A stretch of DNA of 17,662 nt from DATGKK01 sp035294725. Its GTDB lineage: Bacteria; Actinomycetota; Acidimicrobiia; Acidimicrobiales; Bog-793. The stretch is taken from NCBI GenBank assembly GCA_035294725.1, contig DATGKK010000007.1, positions 1-17,662 on the forward strand, given 5' to 3'. A model generated the notes under the pieces. That model searched no databases and was not told the DNA's origin. It saw nothing but the letters and a program-made list of their open reading frames with translations. Position 1 is the stretch's first letter, and each line of letters opens with the position of its first letter. The translations under genes and the position numbers were made by a program. This document shows positions 14,014 through 17,662 of this stretch, piece after piece.

Positions 14014-15050
14014 CGGAGCCGGCTCGCAGAGAGGAAGTCGGCGTAGAACAGGCCGAGCCCGAGCGCCGTGCACAAGCCGCTGAAGATCCAGAACCGGACG
14101 GTGACCGTCGTCTCCGGCCAGCCGAGGAGCTCGAAGTGGTGGTGGAGGGGGGCCATCCGGAAGACCCGGGTGTGGAAGAGCCGGAAGGAGATCACCTGGA
14201 TCACGACCGAGAGCGTGACGACGACGAACAGGCCCCCGATGATCGGGATGAGGAGCGCGAGGTTCATCGAGAGGCCGAGGCAGGCGAGGCCGGTGCCGAT
14301 GGCGAGCGCTCCGGTGTCCCCCATGATGATGCGGGCGGGGGCGGCGTTCCACCAGAGGAAGCCGACGCATGCGCCCGCCATCGAGACGGCGACGAGCGCG
14401 AGGTCGATCGCGGCGGGCCGGGCCAGGTGGTAGATCGAGAAGTGCCGGAACTCCCAGTAGCCGATGATCGCGAGGCAGCTGAACGCGAAGGCGGACGACC
14501 CGGCGGCGAGGCCGTCGAGTCCGTCGGCGAGGTTCACCCCGTTCGATCCCCCGAGGATCACGAGGACGCACCAGATCACGTAGAGGACGCCCGGGAGCAC
14601 GAGGTGGGGGAAGTCGTAGCGGGTGAACGACACGTCGCGGCTGATCCCGGCCCAGTACATCGCTGCCAGGCCGAACCCGACCGCGACGGCGAGCTGCAGG
14701 CCGGCCTTCGCCCGCTTGTTGAGCCCGAGGCTCCGGCGCCGGCTCACCTTGATCCAGTCGTCGGCCGCCCCGATGAGCCCGGTGGCGAGCACGGCGAGCA
14801 CGACGAGCCAGGCCGATCGCGTAAAGGGCGCCCCCGTGCCGACGTGGCCGAGGACGTAGCCGGCGAGCATCCCGCCGAGCAGGGCGATGCCGCCCATCGT
14901 GGGCGTTCCCTGCTTTGCCGCATGAGCCTGCGGGCCGTCCTCGCGCACGTGCTGGCCGATGCGCCACTTGACGAGGAAGCGGAGGAGGATCGGCGTGCCG
15001 AAGCCCGCCACGAGCAGTGCGACGCCGCCGGCGGTGAAGATCGAGATCAC
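14010..15050 (-). CDS. mraY: Phospho-MurNAc-pentapeptide translocase MraY
   Basis: 346 aa integral membrane enzyme that transfers phospho-MurNAc-pentapeptide to undecaprenyl phosphate, forming lipid I. GTG 15050 overlaps the murE stop (GTGA); AGGTG lies 6 nt upstream. About ten helices. Family motifs are KQGTPTMGGIALLGG (46-60), the Asp pair in GAADDWIKV (97-98), NGVNLADGLDGLA (170-182, Asp176 and Asp179), the WNAAPARIIMGDTGALAIG segment (234-252, Asp245) and PLHHHFELLGWPE (301-313). GDTGA replaces the common GDTGS. The gene sits directly against murE with no space for murF, whose product makes the pentapeptide this enzyme uses. Confidence 0.97.
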   Translation of the reverse strand: MISIFTAGGVALLVAGFGTPILLRFLVKWRIGQHVREDGPQAHAAKQGTPTMGGIALLGGMLAGYVLGHVGTGAPFTRSAWLVVLAVLATGLIGAADDWIKVSRRRSLGLNKRAKAGLQLAVAVGFGLAAMYWAGISRDVSFTRYDFPHLVLPGVLYVIWCVLVILGGSNGVNLADGLDGLAAGSSAFAFSCLAIIGYWEFRHFSIYHLARPAAIDLALVAVSMAGACVGFLWWNAAPARIIMGDTGALAIGTGLACLGLSMNLALLIPIIGGLFVVVTLSVVIQVISFRLFHTRVFRMAPLHHHFELLGWPETTVTVRFWIFSGLCTALGLGLFYADFLSASRLR

Positions 15051-16579
15051 GCCGCACCTGCCAGGCGCGAGGCCTCCTCCGCGACCACGACCCTGTCGTC
15101 GAACTCGACGAGGACGTCGCCGACCTGCTGGGTCGTCTCGTGCCCCTTGCCCGCCACGAGCACGAGGTCGCCGGCCCGGGCGAGGGAGAGGCCGAGCCCG
15201 ATGGCGAGGCGGCGGTCGGGCTCGACGTGGAGCTCGGCGCTCCCATCGCAGCCCGACACGACCTCGGCGATGATCCCGAGCGGGTCCTCATGGCGGGGGT
15301 TGTCGCTCGTCACGACGGCGACGTCCGCCGCGACCGAGACGGCGTGGCCCATCTGGGCCCGCTTTTGCCGGTCCCGGTCGCCACCCGCCCCGAAGACCAC
15401 GACGAGGCGCCCTTCGGGGACGAGCTCTCTCAACTCCGCGCACGCCCGGCCGAGGCCGACGGGCGTGTGGGCGTAGTCGACCACGACCGCGAGGCCGAGC
15501 GCGTTGGGGACCTGCTCGAACCGGCCGGGCACCCCTCCCGCTTGCGAGAGAGCGCTCGCCACGGTTTCGTCGTCGACCCCGATGGCACGGGCGGCCGCGG
15601 CGGCGGCGAGCGCGTTCTCGACGTTCACCCGCCCTACAAGGCGGAGGTGCACCCGGTGGCCGCGCAGCAGAAAGCGGCTCCCGTCGCCGACGATCTCGAG
15701 CTGCTCGGCATCTGCGAGCCCGAAGACCTCGGTCGGCACCTCGGCGCGCGCGGCGAGCCGCCGTCCGTAGGGGTCGTCGCCGTTCACGACGGCCCTGCGG
15801 GCGTGCTCGGGACCAAAGAGCAGGGCCTTCGCCTCGAAGTAGGCCTCCATCGTCTTGTGGAAGTCGAGGTGGTCCTGGGAGAGGTTGGTGAAGACGGCGA
15901 CGTCGTGCACGTAACCGTCGACCCGGTGCTGGACGAGCGCGTGCGAGGTCGCCTCGAGGGCGACCGCCCCGGGGCGTGCTGCGTCCGCCGCTGCGGCTGC
16001 GGCTGCCGCGAGCTCGCGTTGCAGGTCCGGCGACTCCGGCGTGGTACGGGTGCCGGAGAGGGTCCCGATGACGGTCGTCTCGTAGCCGGCAGCCGCGAGG
16101 ATGGCGCCCACGAGGTAGGCCGTCGTGGTCTTGCCGTTCGTCCCGGTGATGCCGACCGTGACGAGTCGCTCCGCCGGGTCCCCGTAGAGCGCGCAGGCCG
16201 CCTCGGCCATCGCCGCCCGAGCCCTGCCGGGCCCGACGACGAGCTGCGGCGCCCCTCCGGCGCCGGCGCCGAGGTCCCGCTCGCAAAGGAAGGCGACGGC
16301 GCCCCGGCGCCGCGCCTCGCGGGCGAAGTCGTGGCCGTCGCGGTGCTCGCCCGGCAGGCAGCAGAACAGGTCGCCCGCCCCGCCAGGTTCCGGCCGCCGC
16401 ACCATCCGGTGGTCGTAGCGGACCTGGGCGATCGCGACGGAATCGCACGGCACGGGGCCCGTCACCCGGCCGAGGCGCCGCTCCAGTCGGTGCAGCAGGT
16501 CCGAGAGCCGGACCGGCGCCGGCGGCGCCGGTTGCCGTCGTCGGAGGCCCTCGGCGGGCCGGCCGGCGGCGCTGCTCAC
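15047..16579 (-). CDS. murE: UDP-MurNAc-tripeptide ligase MurE, meso-DAP type
   Basis: 510 aa, GTG 16579 overlapping the ftsI stop (GTGA). It adds the third residue to UDP-MurNAc-L-Ala-D-Glu. The N-terminal UMP-binding domain shows VRYDHRMV and LFCCLPGEHRDGHDF. The ATP loop GITGTNGKTTT is at 143-153, EATSHALVQHR at 209-219 and NLSQDHLDFH at 232-241. The carbamylated Lys is at about 251 (FEAKALLF), VDYAHTP at 368-374, GAGGDRDRQKR at 397-407, and GKGHETTQQ lies near the end. DNPRHEDP (426-433) matches the DNPR motif of meso-diaminopimelate-adding enzymes rather than the Lys type. An Arg/Pro-rich lead of about 23 residues precedes the domain. The mraY start overlaps its stop. Confidence 0.96.
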   Translation of the reverse strand: MSSAAGRPAEGLRRRQPAPPAPVRLSDLLHRLERRLGRVTGPVPCDSVAIAQVRYDHRMVRRPEPGGAGDLFCCLPGEHRDGHDFAREARRRGAVAFLCERDLGAGAGGAPQLVVGPGRARAAMAEAACALYGDPAERLVTVGITGTNGKTTTAYLVGAILAAAGYETTVIGTLSGTRTTPESPDLQRELAAAAAAAADAARPGAVALEATSHALVQHRVDGYVHDVAVFTNLSQDHLDFHKTMEAYFEAKALLFGPEHARRAVVNGDDPYGRRLAARAEVPTEVFGLADAEQLEIVGDGSRFLLRGHRVHLRLVGRVNVENALAAAAAARAIGVDDETVASALSQAGGVPGRFEQVPNALGLAVVVDYAHTPVGLGRACAELRELVPEGRLVVVFGAGGDRDRQKRAQMGHAVSVAADVAVVTSDNPRHEDPLGIIAEVVSGCDGSAELHVEPDRRLAIGLGLSLARAGDLVLVAGKGHETTQQVGDVLVEFDDRVVVAEEASRLAGAA

Positions 16580-17662
16580 GGCCTCGAAGGGCTGGTGGTG
16601 CCAGCCAGACCGCTGGCGCCGTCAGGGGAGATGTCGAAGTGGCGGAGGGCGTACTTCATGATGGAGGCGAAGACCGGGGCCGAGGCGGAGCCACCGTACA
16701 TCGCGCTCGGGTGGCTGAGGAACACGACGGCGGTGAGCTGAGGGTTCTTTGCGGGGACGAACCCGACGAAGGTGGCGTTCCAGGCGCCCGGCTGGTAACC
16801 CGGCCCCGTCGTGCTCGGGATCTGCGCCGTGCCGGTCTTGCCCGCCACGGTGTAGCCAGGGATCTCTGCCATCGTGCCGGTGCCGACGGCGGTGACCTGC
16901 TCGAGCATCGGGACGAGCTCCGCCACCGTCGAGCGGTCGAGCACCCGGTGGCTGGCCGGCGCCGGCACGGGGCGCTCGCGGCCGTTCGGCTCGACCACGG
17001 CCTCGACGAGGCGCGGCGGCACGTAGACCCCGCCGTCGGCGACCGTGTTGTACGCCTCTGCGATCTGCAGGGGGGTGACGGCCTCGCCGGTGCCGATCGG
17101 CACGGTTCCCATGTCGGAGGCCGAGGAGGCGAACTGGGCCGGCGTGGGCACGAGGCCGGCGGAGGCGCCCGGCCAGTCGAGAGCGGTGAGCCGCCCGAAG
17201 CCGAGCGCGTGCAAGTAGTACAGAAGGCGTTGCTCGCCGAGGCGGTGGGCGATCTCGATCGTGCCGACGTTGGAGGACTGGGCGAGGATCTGGGTCACGG
17301 GCATCTGCTCGGTCGGGTGGAACTCCGCGTCCTGGAAGGGCCAGCCGCCGACCCAGGTGGTGAACGGGACGGTGAGCTCCTCGTCCGGCGTGATCAGGTG
17401 GTCTTGCAGGGCGCCCGCGAAGGTCGCGAGCTTCATCACCGAGCCCGGCTGGTACACGATGTCGGTGGCGAGGTTTTGCGAGGCGGGGAGCACCTGGCGC
17501 CCGTGGCGGACGAGGTTCACCATCGACAGGATACCGCCGGTCCTCGTGTCGAGGACGACGCAGACGCCCTCGGTCGCCTTCTGGAGGAGCATCTCGGCCG
17601 AGAGGGCCTTGCTCACCTCGTACTGGAGCGGCTCGTCGAGCGTGAGCACGAGCCCCTCCCCC
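16576..17662 (-). CDS. ftsI: Septal class B penicillin-binding protein FtsI/PBP3 (C-terminal part, cut by window edge)
   Basis: 361 residues are visible, running off the right edge; the membrane helix and most of the dimerisation domain lie outside. The visible part opens GEGLVLTLDEPLQYEVSKAL, the usual entry to the transpeptidase domain. Active-site motifs are complete: SVMK (nucleophile Ser encoded at 17440-17442), SSN and KTGTA. It cross-links septal peptidoglycan outside the membrane and pairs with FtsW. The context GMNATFVGFVPA-like segment (WNATFVGFVPAKNPQLTAVV) and a short C-terminus without PASTA repeats fit FtsI. It is the first gene visible in the left-going run, ending in a GTGA overlap with murE. 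FtsI rather than another class B PBP is preferred because it precedes murE. Confidence 0.94.
   Translation of the reverse strand, partial: GEGLVLTLDEPLQYEVSKALSAEMLLQKATEGVCVVLDTRTGGILSMVNLVRHGRQVLPASQNLATDIVYQPGSVMKLATFAGALQDHLITPDEELTVPFTTWVGGWPFQDAEFHPTEQMPVTQILAQSSNVGTIEIAHRLGEQRLLYYLHALGFGRLTALDWPGASAGLVPTPAQFASSASDMGTVPIGTGEAVTPLQIAEAYNTVADGGVYVPPRLVEAVVEPNGRERPVPAPASHRVLDRSTVAELVPMLEQVTAVGTGTMAEIPGYTVAGKTGTAQIPSTTGPGYQPGAWNATFVGFVPAKNPQLTAVVFLSHPSAMYGGSASAPVFASIMKYALRHFDISPDGASGLAGTTSPSRP

Noticed and set aside
1..17662. tRNA, rRNA, CRISPR, insertion sequence or phage attachment site
   Set aside because: No cloverleaf, repeat-spacer pattern, transposase motif or long terminal repeats were seen; gaps between genes are too short.

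Overview
The window is almost entirely coding, about 72% GC or higher by eye, and holds most of a division and cell wall (dcw) cluster on the minus strand. FtsQ is followed directly by FtsZ with no ftsA. SepF is present, and FtsZ is followed by PgeF (YfiH), YggS/PLPBP, SepF and YggT. FtsZ ends in an Asp-rich tail with a VPSFLK-type C-terminal peptide, and MurE has a meso-DAP-type signature. Together these point to an actinomycetote. The many GTGA junctions and non-canonical Mur motifs make me think of a deep branch such as Acidimicrobiia, but that class-level guess is inference.

Layout, in transcription order from the right edge on the minus strand: ftsI (C-terminal part, cut by the window edge), murE, mraY, murD, ftsW, murG, murC, murB. 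Every junction is a 4-nt GTGA/ATGA overlap except murC-murB, which overlaps by 7 nt (or 4 nt if the alternative murB start is used). This is one translationally coupled operon for lipid II synthesis plus the septal SEDS/PBP pair. murF, which normally lies between murE and mraY, is absent.

Next comes an interruption. An OmpR-type response regulator and a histidine kinase (ATGA overlap) lie on the plus strand, converging on murB. They are divergent, across 75 bp, from a minus-strand LytR-CpsA-Psr (LCP) gene. After it, still on the minus strand, come ftsQ, a 239-bp leader (the only sizeable non-coding stretch, with a strong hairpin and an A/T-richer patch), ftsZ, pgeF, yggS, sepF and the start of yggT.

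Functionally, MurB to MurE (minus MurF) build the UDP-MurNAc-peptide. MraY and MurG make lipid II, FtsW and FtsI polymerise and cross-link septal peptidoglycan, and LCP probably attaches a secondary polymer. FtsQ, FtsZ and SepF form the divisome and Z-ring anchoring. No RNA genes, mobile elements, CRISPR arrays or origins were seen. The most notable points are the missing murF, the two-component system plus LCP gene splitting the cluster between murB and ftsQ, several altered family motifs (MurG, FtsW, MurD, MurC, MraY), and the structured ftsZ leader.
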